DNA from: Nonomuraea montanisoli
GTDB taxonomy: Bacteria; Actinomycetota; Actinomycetes; Streptosporangiales; Streptosporangiaceae
Reading direction: 5' to 3'
Length of the DNA: 64,000 nt
Assembly: GCF_013363975.1 (NCBI RefSeq)
Contig: NZ_JABWGN010000005.1
Span: 546,338-610,337, forward strand
Shown piece by piece: positions 26,524 to 34,139 of this stretch. The notes beneath the pieces are model-generated. The model was not told the origin of the DNA, made no database searches, and worked only from the letters and a program-made list of their open reading frames with translations. Numbering within the stretch: position 1 is the stretch's first letter; each line of letters opens with the position of its first letter. The translations under genes and the position numbers were made by a program.

Positions 26524-27849
26524 GTGACAGAAGAGCTCAATCACGGTCAGACACCCGCGATCCATGGATCGCGCATCGACGCCTACGTCGATCGGTACGC
26601 CGCGCGAGCTACCGGGATGGTCGCCTCCGAGATCCGAGCTCTTTTCGCCGTCGCGTCGAGACCCGAGGTGGTCTCGCTCGCCGGCGGCATGCCGTACGTC
26701 ACGGCTCTTCCCCTCGACATGGTCGGCGAGCTCGTCTCCGACCTGGTCACCAGGCGTGGCCCGGTGGCCCTGCAGTACGGCTCCGGCCAGGGCGACCCGC
26801 ACCTGCGCGAGCAGATCTGCGAGGTCATGCGGCTGGAGGGGATCAACGCCGGGGCGGACGACGTCGTCGTCACCGTGGGGTCGCAGCAGGCGCTCGACCT
26901 GATCACCCGCATCTTCATCGACCCGGGCGACGTGGTGCTCGCCGAGGGCCCGTCCTACGTGGGCGCCCTGGGCACGTTCGCCGCGTACGAGGCCAAGGTC
27001 GTGCACATCGCCATGGACGACCAGGGCATTGTGCCCGAGTCGCTGGCGCAGACCATCTACGCCCTGGAGACCGCCGGGGCGCCGATCAAGTTCCTCTACA
27101 CGATCCCGACGTTCCACAACCCCGGCGGCGTCACGCTCAACGTGGCGCGTCGCCAGCAGGTGCTCGACATCTGCCAGCGGGCCGGCGTGCTCATCGTCGA
27201 GGACAACCCGTACGGACTGCTCGGCTTCGACGGCGAGCCGATGCGGGCCCTGCGCGCGGACAACCCCGACGGGGTGGTCTATCTCGGGTCGTTCTCCAAG
27301 ACGCTCGCCCCCGGGTTCCGCGTGGGCTGGGCGCTCGCGCCGCACGCGATCCGCGACAAGCTCGTCCTGGCCATGGAGTCGGCCGTGCTGTCGCACTCGT
27401 CGTTCACCCAGCTCGCCGTCGGCCAGTACCTCGCCACGCAGCCGTGGCACGAGCAGATCAAGTCGTTCCGTGAGCTCTACCGCGAGCGCCGCGACGCACT
27501 GCTCGACGCGCTGGAGGCCCTCATGCCGCCGGAGGTCACCTGGACCCGGCCCGCCGGCGGCTTCTTCGTGTGGGCGTCGCTGCCCGAGGGCCTCGACTCC
27601 AAGGCGATCCTGCCGCGCGCGGTGGCGGAACGGGTGGCGTTCGTGCCCGGCACCGGGTTCTTCACGGACGGGAGCGGCGCGCGCAACATGCGGCTGTCGT
27701 ACTGCTACCCGGAGCCCGACCGCATCCGGGAGGGTGTGCGCCGGCTGGCCGGGGTGATCGAGCAGGAGATCCAGCTGCGCGACACGTTCGGCACGGGCTC
27801 GACGCGCGGCCACGCGGGCGTCGACACGCCCGGGCCTGACCTGGCCTGA
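26524..27849 (+). CDS. PLP-dependent aminotransferase (class I/II, LysN/AAD-like)
   Basis: Fold-type I aminotransferase of 441 residues. Seen: substrate segment VVSLAGGMPYVTALPLD, GSGQGDPHLREQICEVMR, TVGSQQALDLITRIF, YTIPTFHNPGGVTLN, IVEDNPYGLLGFDGE and the PLP lysine (Lys259) in SFSKTLAPGFRVGW. The pattern is that of 2-aminoadipate and aromatic or branched aminotransferases related to MocR C-domains, here without a DNA-binding domain. The GTG at 26524 has AGGAGGTGG just upstream. Substrate is not determined. A 12-bp terminator hairpin follows. Confidence 0.9.
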   Translation: MTEELNHGQTPAIHGSRIDAYVDRYAARATGMVASEIRALFAVASRPEVVSLAGGMPYVTALPLDMVGELVSDLVTRRGPVALQYGSGQGDPHLREQICEVMRLEGINAGADDVVVTVGSQQALDLITRIFIDPGDVVLAEGPSYVGALGTFAAYEAKVVHIAMDDQGIVPESLAQTIYALETAGAPIKFLYTIPTFHNPGGVTLNVARRQQVLDICQRAGVLIVEDNPYGLLGFDGEPMRALRADNPDGVVYLGSFSKTLAPGFRVGWALAPHAIRDKLVLAMESAVLSHSSFTQLAVGQYLATQPWHEQIKSFRELYRERRDALLDALEALMPPEVTWTRPAGGFFVWASLPEGLDSKAILPRAVAERVAFVPGTGFFTDGSGARNMRLSYCYPEPDRIREGVRRLAGVIEQEIQLRDTFGTGSTRGHAGVDTPGPDLA

Positions 27850-27873
27850 GGTTCTCGCGCTCCTTCGCGACTC

Positions 27874-27912
27874 GTACGGCCGGCGTTCTCTGGCTGTGGA
27901 CGCCGGCCGTAC
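27874..27912. terminator. Bidirectional terminator after the aminotransferase
   Basis: GTACGGCCGGCG (27874-27885) and CGCCGGCCGTAC (27901-27912) form a perfect 12-bp stem with a 15-nt loop. It lies between the aminotransferase and a possible convergent short gene. Confidence 0.8.
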
Positions 27913-27944
27913 CTGTCTTGTGACGGCTGCCGGCCGTGTGCGTG

Positions 27945-28151
27945 TCACGTACGGGTACGTGTGCTGACGGCGCTCCAGCACCCGCTCTTCTCGCGCACGG
28001 ACAGGTGAGCCGATGACCACCCCACCCCAGGCGCCATCTTCACACCCACGCGGTCACCGGCGTTCAGCCCCGGAATGCCGGTCTCCTCACCACCGATGAG
28101 CCCCCACACCGGACGTCCACCCGGCGACAGGACGAAGGACGCTCCCGACAC
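27945..28151 (-). CDS. Possible small protein, function unknown
   Basis: A 68-residue frame starting GTG (MSGASFVLSPGGRPVWGLIG) and ending SVREKSGCWSAVSTRTRT. Residue composition is that of a folded protein (EETGIPGLNAGDRVGV, APGVGWSSAHL) and not of a shadow frame, and it converges on a strong terminator. There is no clear ribosome site, and the frame continues open upstream (VPALDVPGVRRAPGELL) across the promoter area of the next gene. It could be a real short gene or the surviving end of an older one. No family is recognised. Confidence 0.35.
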   Translation of the reverse strand: MSGASFVLSPGGRPVWGLIGGEETGIPGLNAGDRVGVKMAPGVGWSSAHLSVREKSGCWSAVSTRTRT

Positions 28152-28236
28152 CAAAAGCTCGCCCGGTGCCCGCCGTACACCAGGGACGTCGAGCGCCGGT
28201 ACGGTGGGACAGCGTGCCGTCAGCGGAGGAGATGTG

Positions 28237-29193
28237 ATGAGCGATCTGGGCCACGTGCTCGTGCTGGCCGGGGGCCTCTCGTACGAGCGTGAGGTGTCCC
28301 TGCGCTCGGGCCGCCGCGTGAGCGAGGTGCTGCGCGCGGCCGGTATCGACGTGGAGACCCGCGACACCGACGCGTCGCTCGTGCCGTCCATCCTCGCCGA
28401 CCCGCCGGACGCCGTCTTCGTCACCCTGCACGGTGGTGCCGGCGAGGACGGCGCGATCCGCTCGGTGCTGGAACTGCTCGGCGTGCCGTACGTCGGCGCC
28501 GACCCCGACGCCTGCCGGGTGGCCTTCGACAAGCCCACCGCCAAGGCGGTCGTCCGGTCGGTCGGGCTGCACACGCCGCAGTCCGTCACGCTGCCGAAGG
28601 AGACGTTCCACGACCTGGGCGCCACGGTCGTGCTCGGACGCATCGTGGAGCGGCTCGGCCTGCCGCTGTTCGTCAAGCCGGCGCAGGGCGGCTCGGCTCT
28701 CGGCGCGTCGATCGTGCGCACCGCCGAGGAACTGCCCGCCGCGATGGTGGGCTGCTTCGCGTACGGCGACACGGCGCTGATCGAGCGGTACGTGGAGGGA
28801 GTGGAGGTGGCGGTCTCGGTCGTCGACCTCGGGCACGGTCCGGTGGCGCTGCCGCCGGTCGAGATCGTCCCGGACGAGGGAGTCTACGACTACGCCGCCC
28901 GATACACGGCCGGGCACACCGAGTTCTTCGCCCCGGCCCGGCTCGCACCGGAGATCGCCGCGGCGTGCGCCGAGACCGCCGTGACCGCCCACACCGCCCT
29001 CGGGCTGCGCGACGTCTCCCGTACGGACCTCATCGTGGACGCCTCGGGACAGCCGTACTTCCTGGAGGTCAACGTCGCGCCCGGCATGACGGAGACGAGC
29101 CTGCTGCCGATGGCGGCCGAGGCGGCGGGCCAGGATCTGGGCGACCTCTGCCGCATCCTCCTCACCCAGGCGGCTTCGCGCGCCCGGAGCTGA
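28237..29193 (+). CDS. D-alanine--D-alanine ligase family ATP-grasp protein
   Basis: ATP-grasp ligase of 318 residues. N-domain: HVLVLAGGLSYEREVSLRSG and FVTLHGGAGEDGAIRSVLEL. ATP-grasp core: PLFVKPAQGGSALGASIV, ALIERYVEGVEVAVSVV, and metal-binding DLIVDASGQPYFLEVNVAPGMTETSLLPMAA. It is shorter than housekeeping Ddl (about 340-370) and is an additional ligase seen near this aminotransferase in related genomes; it may join D-Ala-D-Ala or another dipeptide. GGAGG stands 7 nt before the ATG. The frame runs open upstream to 28075, but that part lacks homology. Confidence 0.88.
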   Translation: MSDLGHVLVLAGGLSYEREVSLRSGRRVSEVLRAAGIDVETRDTDASLVPSILADPPDAVFVTLHGGAGEDGAIRSVLELLGVPYVGADPDACRVAFDKPTAKAVVRSVGLHTPQSVTLPKETFHDLGATVVLGRIVERLGLPLFVKPAQGGSALGASIVRTAEELPAAMVGCFAYGDTALIERYVEGVEVAVSVVDLGHGPVALPPVEIVPDEGVYDYAARYTAGHTEFFAPARLAPEIAAACAETAVTAHTALGLRDVSRTDLIVDASGQPYFLEVNVAPGMTETSLLPMAAEAAGQDLGDLCRILLTQAASRARS

Positions 29194-29244
29194 CCCGTCC
29201 CGGCGGGCTCACGCTCCGGCGCTCCGGCATCGGCGCCCGCCACT

Positions 29245-29513
29245 CAAGTCACGCTTCAGGAACCCCGGCATAGGCGCCGGTCCCCCAAGTCACGCATCAG
29301 GTATCGGCACGGGGCCTCCAAGTCACGCATCAGGACCCCTGCATCGGCGCGGGCCCCAAGTCACGCATCAGGACCCGGGTATCGGCGCGGGGCCTCCAAG
29401 TCACGCTTCAGAACCCCTGCATCGGCGCGGGCCCCAAGTCACGCATCAGGACCCGGGTATCGGCGCGGGGCCTCCAAGTCACGCTTCAGAACCCCTGCAT
29501 CGGCGCGGTCGCT
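29245..29513. repeat. Tandem repeat array, alternating 38- and 40-bp units
   Basis: Seven copies of a unit opening CAAGTCACGC(A/T)TCAG and ending in a GGTATCGGCGCGGGGCC or CTGCATCGGCGCGGGCC variant. Copies begin at 29245, 29286, 29319, 29357, 29397, 29435 and 29475 (spacing 41, 33, 38, 40, 38, 40). The last four copies alternate two variants, so a 78-bp higher-order unit is duplicated almost without change. It sits in the gap after the ATP-grasp gene. Not CRISPR: there are no unique spacers and no cas genes. Confidence 0.85.
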
Positions 29514-29981
29514 CAGACCCGCGCGGCCACGGCTGCGCGGCCGCGCTCGGCGGTGCCTCGCTCCAAGACTTCGGGCCGGCCGCCGATCCTGCGGGGCACT
29601 GGCCACGCTTTCGGGCCGCCCCATCGCCTTGGCATACCTCCCTGGAATCACGCCTCGACACCACCCCCTTGATACCGACCCCGGCCTTGACGCGATCCCC
29701 CGGCCGCACTCTGGGGCGCGCCCTTGGCGTCGTCCCCCCTGAAGCCGCGCCGTGGCATCCTTGGCACGCTGTCGTAGGACGCGTCCTCGCCAACTCCCCC
29801 GCAGACAGCCTCCTCGCTCTCCCCAGCATGACGCCCCACGGATCCCTGTCGGTCGGCGGCGCCAGCGGCAGGCAATGGCGGCCGCGGCGCGACGGCGACG
29901 CCGCGAAAGTCGTGAACGTCGTGACGGGCTTCGCTCCCCGGCAAGCGGGGGCGCTCTGCCCGCGTCAGTAGCCTGGGTCGT
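29514..29981. other. Intergenic region upstream of the aldolase gene
   Basis: No gene is supported. Open frames in all directions are low-complexity and lack ribosome sites. The right end holds TAGCCT (29969-29974), 7 nt before the aldolase GTG, which is the likely promoter of a leaderless message. Confidence 0.5.
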
Positions 29982-31028
29982 GTGCTGATCGATTCCATCT
30001 ATCCCAAGAGCTTCGCCAGCGACAACCACGCGGGCGTGCACCCGGACGTCCTCGACGCCATGACGGCCGCCAACCACGGCGACGCCCCCGCGTACGGCGG
30101 CGACCAGTGGACCGCCGGTTTCGAGCGTCAGATCAAGGAGACGTTCGGCGCCGAGGCCGAGGGCTTCGCCGTGCTGAACGGCACCGGCGCCAACATCGTC
30201 GGGTTGTCGCTCATGCTGGGCCGGTACGACGCGGTCATCTGCCCGGAGAGCGCGCACATCGCCACCCACGAGACAGGCGCTTCCGAACGGCTCCTCGGCG
30301 TCAAGCTCATCACCGTTCCCACGGAGGACGGCAAGCTGCGTCCGCACCACATCACGAGTCGCCTCGGCGCGCTGGGAGCCACCTACGAGCCGCAGCCCCG
30401 CGTCGTCTCCGTGTCCCAGGTGACCGAACTCGGCACGTGCTACTCCCCCGACGAACTGGCCGCCCTCGCTCAGGCCGCGCACGACTCGGGGATGCGTCTG
30501 CACCTGGACGGCGCCCGCCTGGCGAACGCCGCGGCGTACCTGGACTGCGACCTCCGCACGCTCACGACGGACGTCGGTGTGGACGTGTTCAGTTTCGGCG
30601 GCACCAAGAACGGCGCGCTGGCGGCCGAGGCGGTGGTCGTCCTGGATCCGTCCCTCGCGCACGCCGTGCCGTTCCTGCGCCAGCAGTCGCTCCAGCTCGC
30701 CTCCAAGATGCGGTTCGTCTCGGCGCAGCTCTCAGCGCTCCTGACGGGCGAGCTGTGGCGGCGCAACGCCGCCCACGCGAACGCGATGACCGCCCGCCTC
30801 GTCGCCGGCCTTGAAGGGCTCCCCGGGGTGTCGCTGGCCTATCCGGCTCAGGGGAACGCCGCCTTCGTCGCGCTGCCGAAGAACGCGACCGCCGCGTTGC
30901 ACAGCCGCTACCTCTTCCACTACTGGGACGAGGATGCCGGCGTGGTCCGCTGGATGACCGCCTTCGACACCACACCGGAGCAGGTGGACGATTTCCTGGA
31001 CGACATCCGCAAGGCGGTCGGCGCCTGA
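29982..31028 (+). CDS. Low-specificity L-threonine aldolase family protein
   Basis: PLP enzyme that cleaves threonine or a related beta-hydroxy amino acid to glycine and an aldehyde. The 348-residue product shows FASDNHAGVHPDVLDAM, AYGGDQWTAGFE, VLNGTGANIVGLSL, CPESAHIATHETGA, LHLDGARLANAAA and the PLP lysine (about Lys209) in SFGGTKNGAL. These are family hallmarks, including the His stacking on PLP. The start GTG is 7 nt after TAGCCT, with no ribosome site, so the message is likely leaderless. It ends at the parS cluster. Confidence 0.9.
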   Translation: MLIDSIYPKSFASDNHAGVHPDVLDAMTAANHGDAPAYGGDQWTAGFERQIKETFGAEAEGFAVLNGTGANIVGLSLMLGRYDAVICPESAHIATHETGASERLLGVKLITVPTEDGKLRPHHITSRLGALGATYEPQPRVVSVSQVTELGTCYSPDELAALAQAAHDSGMRLHLDGARLANAAAYLDCDLRTLTTDVGVDVFSFGGTKNGALAAEAVVVLDPSLAHAVPFLRQQSLQLASKMRFVSAQLSALLTGELWRRNAAHANAMTARLVAGLEGLPGVSLAYPAQGNAAFVALPKNATAALHSRYLFHYWDEDAGVVRWMTAFDTTPEQVDDFLDDIRKAVGA

Positions 31029-31039
31029 GGGCGGTTCAG

Positions 31040-31055
31040 CGTTCCACGTGAAACA
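31040..31055. other. parS site 1
   Basis: CGTTCCACGTGAAACA. Core GTTCCACGTGAAAC, one base off the symmetric GTTTCACGTGAAAC consensus bound by ParB. First of six sites in 245 bp. Confidence 0.9.
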
Positions 31056-31091
31056 TCGACCGCACGCGTCGCCGTCCCGTGGAGGCGACTC

Positions 31092-31107
31092 TGTTCCACG
31101 TGAAACA
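31092..31107. other. parS site 2
   Basis: TGTTCCACGTGAAACA, 52 bp centre-to-centre from site 1. Confidence 0.92.
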
Positions 31108-31126
31108 TGACTGCCGCTATCGCCTT

Positions 31127-31142
31127 GGTTTCACGTGGAACA
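31127..31142. other. parS site 3
   Basis: GGTTTCACGTGGAACA, 35 bp from site 2, with the mismatch on the opposite half-site. Confidence 0.92.
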
Positions 31143-31201
31143 CAGGGCGCGAGGCGAGGCGACTGCTGCCACGGAGGGGGCCCATCGGCTGGCGACGCTT
31201 A

Positions 31202-31217
31202 TGTTTCACGTGGAACA
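31202..31217. other. parS site 4
   Basis: TGTTTCACGTGGAACA, 75 bp from site 3. Confidence 0.92.
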
Positions 31218-31232
31218 CGGCTGCCACGCCTT

Positions 31233-31248
31233 GGTTCCACGTGGAACA
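31233..31248. other. parS site 5
   Basis: GGTTCCACGTGGAACA, 31 bp from site 4; the core GTTCCACGTGGAAC is a perfect palindrome with C/G at the variable positions. Confidence 0.92.
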
Positions 31249-31268
31249 TCAAGCGCGACAGCGCGCCG

Positions 31269-31284
31269 TGTTCCACGTGGAACA
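31269..31284. other. parS site 6
   Basis: TGTTCCACGTGGAACA, 36 bp from site 5 and only 4 bp past the parB stop codon. Confidence 0.92.
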
Positions 31285-31288
31285 CGGG

Positions 31289-32260
31289 TCAGGATCCGGC
31301 TTCCCGCATGGCTCGGGCCGCCTCCGGAGCCATCGTGCCGATGATGCGCTCCAGATCGTCGATCGTCGCGAACTCCACCACGATCCGCCCCTTGCGCCGT
31401 CCGAGGTCCACCTTCACCTTCGTCTCGAAGTGGTCGGAGAGGCGGTCGGCGAGGTGGGTGAGGCCGGGGGCGGTGGGCCGGTTGACGGGACGGCGCTCGC
31501 GGGTCGTCTTGGCGGCGGGGGCCGCCGTGGCGCCGCCGAACGCCACGATCTCCTCGACCGCCCGTACCGACAGCAGCTCGGCCACGATCCGGTCGGCCAG
31601 CCGGACCTGCTCCTCCGCGTTTTCGAGGCTCAGCAGGGCCTTCGCGTGTCCGGCGCTCACCGTGCCCGCCGCCACCCGGAGCTGCACCTCCGGCGGGAGG
31701 TTGAGCAGACGCAGGGTGTTGGTGATGTGAGAGCGGGAGCGGCCGACCTTCTGGGCGATCTGTTCGTGGGTGGCCTGGAAGTCGTCCAGGAGCTGGCGGT
31801 AGGCGGCCGCCTCTTCGAGGGGGTTGAGCTGCTCGCGCTGGAGGTTCTCGATGAGGGCGTCACGGAGGAGTTCGTCGTCCTGGGTGTTGCGCACGATCGC
31901 CGGCACCGGGTCCAGCCCGACGAGCTTGCTGGCGCGCCAGCGCCGCTCCCCCATGATCAGCTCGTACTGGCCCCCACCGACGGAGCGGACGACGATCGGC
32001 TGGAGCAGGCCCACCTCTTTGATGGAGGCCGCCAGCTCGTCCAGTCGCTCCTCGTCGAAGACGTCACGCGGCTGACGCGGGTTCGGCACGATGGCCTCAA
32101 GGGGGATCTCCTTGAAGTACGCCCCCGCGATCGGCAGAGGGCCGCTCTCGGGGGGCGCACCGTTGGCGGGGGCCGGCGCCGTCCCCGTGCCGTCAACGAT
32201 GGGACCGGTCGGGATGAGCGCCCCGAGCCCCTTGCCCAATCCCCGCCGCTGCTGACTCAC
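31289..32260 (-). CDS. parB: Chromosome-partitioning protein ParB
   Basis: CTP-dependent DNA clamp that loads at parS and spreads, organising the origin for segregation by ParA and for SMC loading. The 323-residue product begins MSQQRRGLGKGLGALIP (ParA-interacting N-terminus). The ParB/Srx CTPase domain has PNPRQPRDVFDEERLDELAA and the GERRWRA motif, the helix-turn-helix has THEQIAQKVGRSRSHITNTL, and the C-terminal dimerisation domain ends LERIIGTMAPEAA. GGAGGAG is 8 nt before the GTG. Unusually it is 805 bp from parA with a terminator between, so it probably has its own promoter. Confidence 0.97.
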   Translation of the reverse strand: MSQQRRGLGKGLGALIPTGPIVDGTGTAPAPANGAPPESGPLPIAGAYFKEIPLEAIVPNPRQPRDVFDEERLDELAASIKEVGLLQPIVVRSVGGGQYELIMGERRWRASKLVGLDPVPAIVRNTQDDELLRDALIENLQREQLNPLEEAAAYRQLLDDFQATHEQIAQKVGRSRSHITNTLRLLNLPPEVQLRVAAGTVSAGHAKALLSLENAEEQVRLADRIVAELLSVRAVEEIVAFGGATAAPAAKTTRERRPVNRPTAPGLTHLADRLSDHFETKVKVDLGRRKGRIVVEFATIDDLERIIGTMAPEAARAMREAGS

Positions 32261-32693
32261 TGCGTCTCCTCCACCCGGCCGAATCCGGTCACTCCAGGAG
32301 AGGTTACCGGTGCCGACGCGACCCGGTGTGTCCTCGCCACACGCCGTTGCGCCTGATTTACACCCGCCAGCCCCGCTCAGGGCACGCCGCCCCCTGAGAT
32401 GACGGCCCGGAGGGTCACCGCTTGGATGGTCGCGCTCTGGTTGGTCGCGGTCGGGGATGGCCCGAGTTGGGACGACTCAGACCTGAGGTGGCTGCCGTTT
32501 GGGAAAGCCGCGGTTTGGGATGACCCTCGCCGTCGAAGACGGGAAGTCTCGGGCATGACGGATCTCGGGCGTGGCGCCTCCCAAGCGCGAGACCTCCCAG
32601 GCACGCGCGATCTCAAGCCGGCGCGATCTCGAGCACGGCGTACGTTTCGGGCAGGCACACGTCACCACGAGGCCGCAACACGCGCGCTCTCCC

Positions 32694-32748
32694 GAGACGC
32701 TCACTCCGGAGCGACCCACCTGAGACGCTCACTCCAGAGCGACCCACC
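32694..32748. repeat. 28-bp tandem direct repeat in the parA-parB gap
   Basis: GAGACGCTCACTCCGGAGCG followed by ACCCACCT occurs at 32694 and, with one change (CCAGAG for CCGGAG), at 32722. Period 28 bp. The centre CTCCGGAG of the first copy is palindromic. Confidence 0.8.
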
Positions 32749-33015
32749 CCGATCCGCGGCCACAGTGGAGCGAAGCCTCAGCCGCAGCGCTGAAGCAAGC
32801 CCGAGCCCGCGAGGAAGCCACAACGCGAGAGCGTGCGACAGCACGAAAGCGGCAGAGCACGGTTCCGCCGAGGCCGGCTGCTGGCTGGAGCCGTCGGCCG
32901 CCGGCAAGGGCCTGGTCACCCGGCGCGCCAAAGCGAGCAACAGCGCGCCCTGGCCTCAGCCCGGAGGCGGGCAAGCTTCGAGTGCGGCCACAGCGTCGTG
33001 CGGCGGCCGGACGCC

Positions 33016-33048
33016 CTGGTCGCCTGCGAGGCGCAGTTCGGCGACCAG
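33016..33048 (-). terminator. Terminator downstream of parA
   Basis: CTGGTCGCC (33016-33024) and GGCGACCAG (33040-33048) form a perfect 9-bp stem with a 15-nt loop that can pair further, 17 nt past the parA stop in the direction of transcription. It would uncouple parA from parB. Confidence 0.6.
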
Positions 33049-33077
33049 CTACACGGTGGCAACAGCTACACGGTGGC
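33046..33077. repeat. 15-bp tandem duplication of the parA 3' end
   Basis: CAGCTACACGGTGGC occurs at 33046-33060 and 33063-33077, period 17 bp. The right copy contains the parA stop codon and last codons; the left copy is an extra copy just outside the gene. Confidence 0.8.
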
Positions 33078-34139
33078 GGCGCGGTGGGCGATCTCCCTGG
33101 CGGCGTCCATGTACGCCATCGCGCCACTCGACCCCGGGTCGTACGTCATGACCGACTGACCGTAGCTCGGCGCCTCGGAGAGACGAACGCTGCGCGGGAT
33201 CACGGTGTTGAGCACCGTGTCGCCGAAGTGCGCCCGGACTTCCTCCGCCACCTGCGACGCCAGCCGCGTACGCCCGTCGTACATGGTGAGGACGATCGTG
33301 GACAACCGCAGCGTGGGGTTGAGGTGTGCCTTGATCAGGTCGACGTTGCGCAGGAGCTGGCCGAGCCCTTCCAGGGCGTAGTACTCGCACTGAATGGGGA
33401 TCATGACCTCCTCCGCCGCCACCAGGGCGTTGACCGTGAGCAGGCCGAGCGACGGCGGGCAGTCGATGATGATGTAGTCCAGCTCCGCCTCGTACGCCGT
33501 GAGCGCGCGGCGCAGCCGTGCCTCACGGGCCACCAGCGAGACCAGCTCGATCTCCGCGCCGGCCAGGTCGATGGTGGCGGGCGCGCAGTAGAGGCCCGGC
33601 ATGTCGGGCACCTGCTTCACGATGTCGGCCATCGGCAGGTCGTCCACCAGCACCTGATAGACGTCGGGGACGTCGCCGCGATGCTCGGTGGCCAGCGCCG
33701 TGGAGGCGTTGCCCTGAGGGTCAAGGTCAACGACCAGGACGCGCTGGCCGTTCATGGAGAGCGCCGCCGCGATGTTGACGGACGTGGTCGTCTTGCCCAC
33801 GCCGCCCTTCTGGTTGGCAACCGCGATCACTCTGCACTTGGGCGGCCGGGGCCAGGTGCTCTCAGCGCCGCCGGGAGCGTCACCGGCCTGGGTGACCGCC
33901 TGGGTCGCAGATGTTTCACGTGAAACCACAGAGCTGAGCGCCTCTCGTACCAATGGGGAATCGCCGGGGTTCAGTGGGGTCTGGGTCACGTTGGCCATCC
34001 TTTCAACCCGTGGTAGGCCGGTGTCGGGAATTCGCTGCGGCGACACGCCCAATTCGGGCCATCCCACCCCTGTGGGACTTTCGGCCAGAGGACCGTCGGG
34101 CCAGCCAAGACCGCTTGGCGCGACTGGCACCACCGTCAC
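33066..34139 (-). CDS. parA: Chromosome-partitioning ATPase ParA
   Basis: Deviant Walker-type ATPase that moves ParB-parS complexes. The 357-residue product has an N-terminal extension of about 100 residues, then VIAVANQKGGVGKTTTSVN (deviant Walker A), VLVVDLDPQGNAS (Walker A') and LDYIIIDCPPSLGLLTVNAL (Walker B). The C-terminus MAYMDAAREIAHRAA fits actinobacterial ParA. The extension contains SVVSRETSA, whose codons are a parS site. Start GTG 34139 overlaps the rsmG stop (GTGA); GTG 34133 has better spacing from GGAGGAG. Either way it is coupled to rsmG. A terminator follows. Confidence 0.96.
   Translation of the reverse strand: MTVVPVAPSGLGWPDGPLAESPTGVGWPELGVSPQRIPDTGLPRVERMANVTQTPLNPGDSPLVREALSSVVSRETSATQAVTQAGDAPGGAESTWPRPPKCRVIAVANQKGGVGKTTTSVNIAAALSMNGQRVLVVDLDPQGNASTALATEHRGDVPDVYQVLVDDLPMADIVKQVPDMPGLYCAPATIDLAGAEIELVSLVAREARLRRALTAYEAELDYIIIDCPPSLGLLTVNALVAAEEVMIPIQCEYYALEGLGQLLRNVDLIKAHLNPTLRLSTIVLTMYDGRTRLASQVAEEVRAHFGDTVLNTVIPRSVRLSEAPSYGQSVMTYDPGSSGAMAYMDAAREIAHRAATV
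33912..33927. other. parS site 7, inside the parA coding region
   Basis: TGTTTCACGTGAAACC. The core GTTTCACGTGAAAC is the perfect symmetric consensus. Read on the minus strand it encodes Val-Ser-Arg-Glu-Thr in the variable N-terminal extension of ParA. It is 2.6 kb from the six-site cluster. Confidence 0.9.

Larger units (their letters stand above)
32261..33065. other. Unusually long parA-parB gap, no gene supported
   Basis: In actinomycetes parA and parB normally abut. Here 805 bp lie between them. Open frames on both strands are arginine/serine-rich low-complexity sequence without ribosome sites or recognisable domains. The gap holds a terminator past parA (33016-33048), a duplicated parA 3' tail (33046-33077), a 28-bp direct repeat (32694-32748) and several scattered copies of GCGATCTC-like words. 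The parB ribosome site lies at the left end. Confidence 0.6.

Noticed and set aside
29245..29513. CRISPR array
   Set aside because: Unit lengths vary, the intervening sequence is itself repeated and there are no cas genes. The 34921-35141 array was rejected for the same reasons.
33046..33077. 15-bp duplication at the parA end as a target-site duplication of an insertion in the gap
   Set aside because: The copies are 2 bp apart on the same side and do not flank the gap, so local slippage is simpler.
32399..33151. Rightward 250-codon frame in the parA-parB gap
   Set aside because: Ser/Arg/Ala-rich, no ribosome site, no domain, and it overlaps the parA 3' end antisense.
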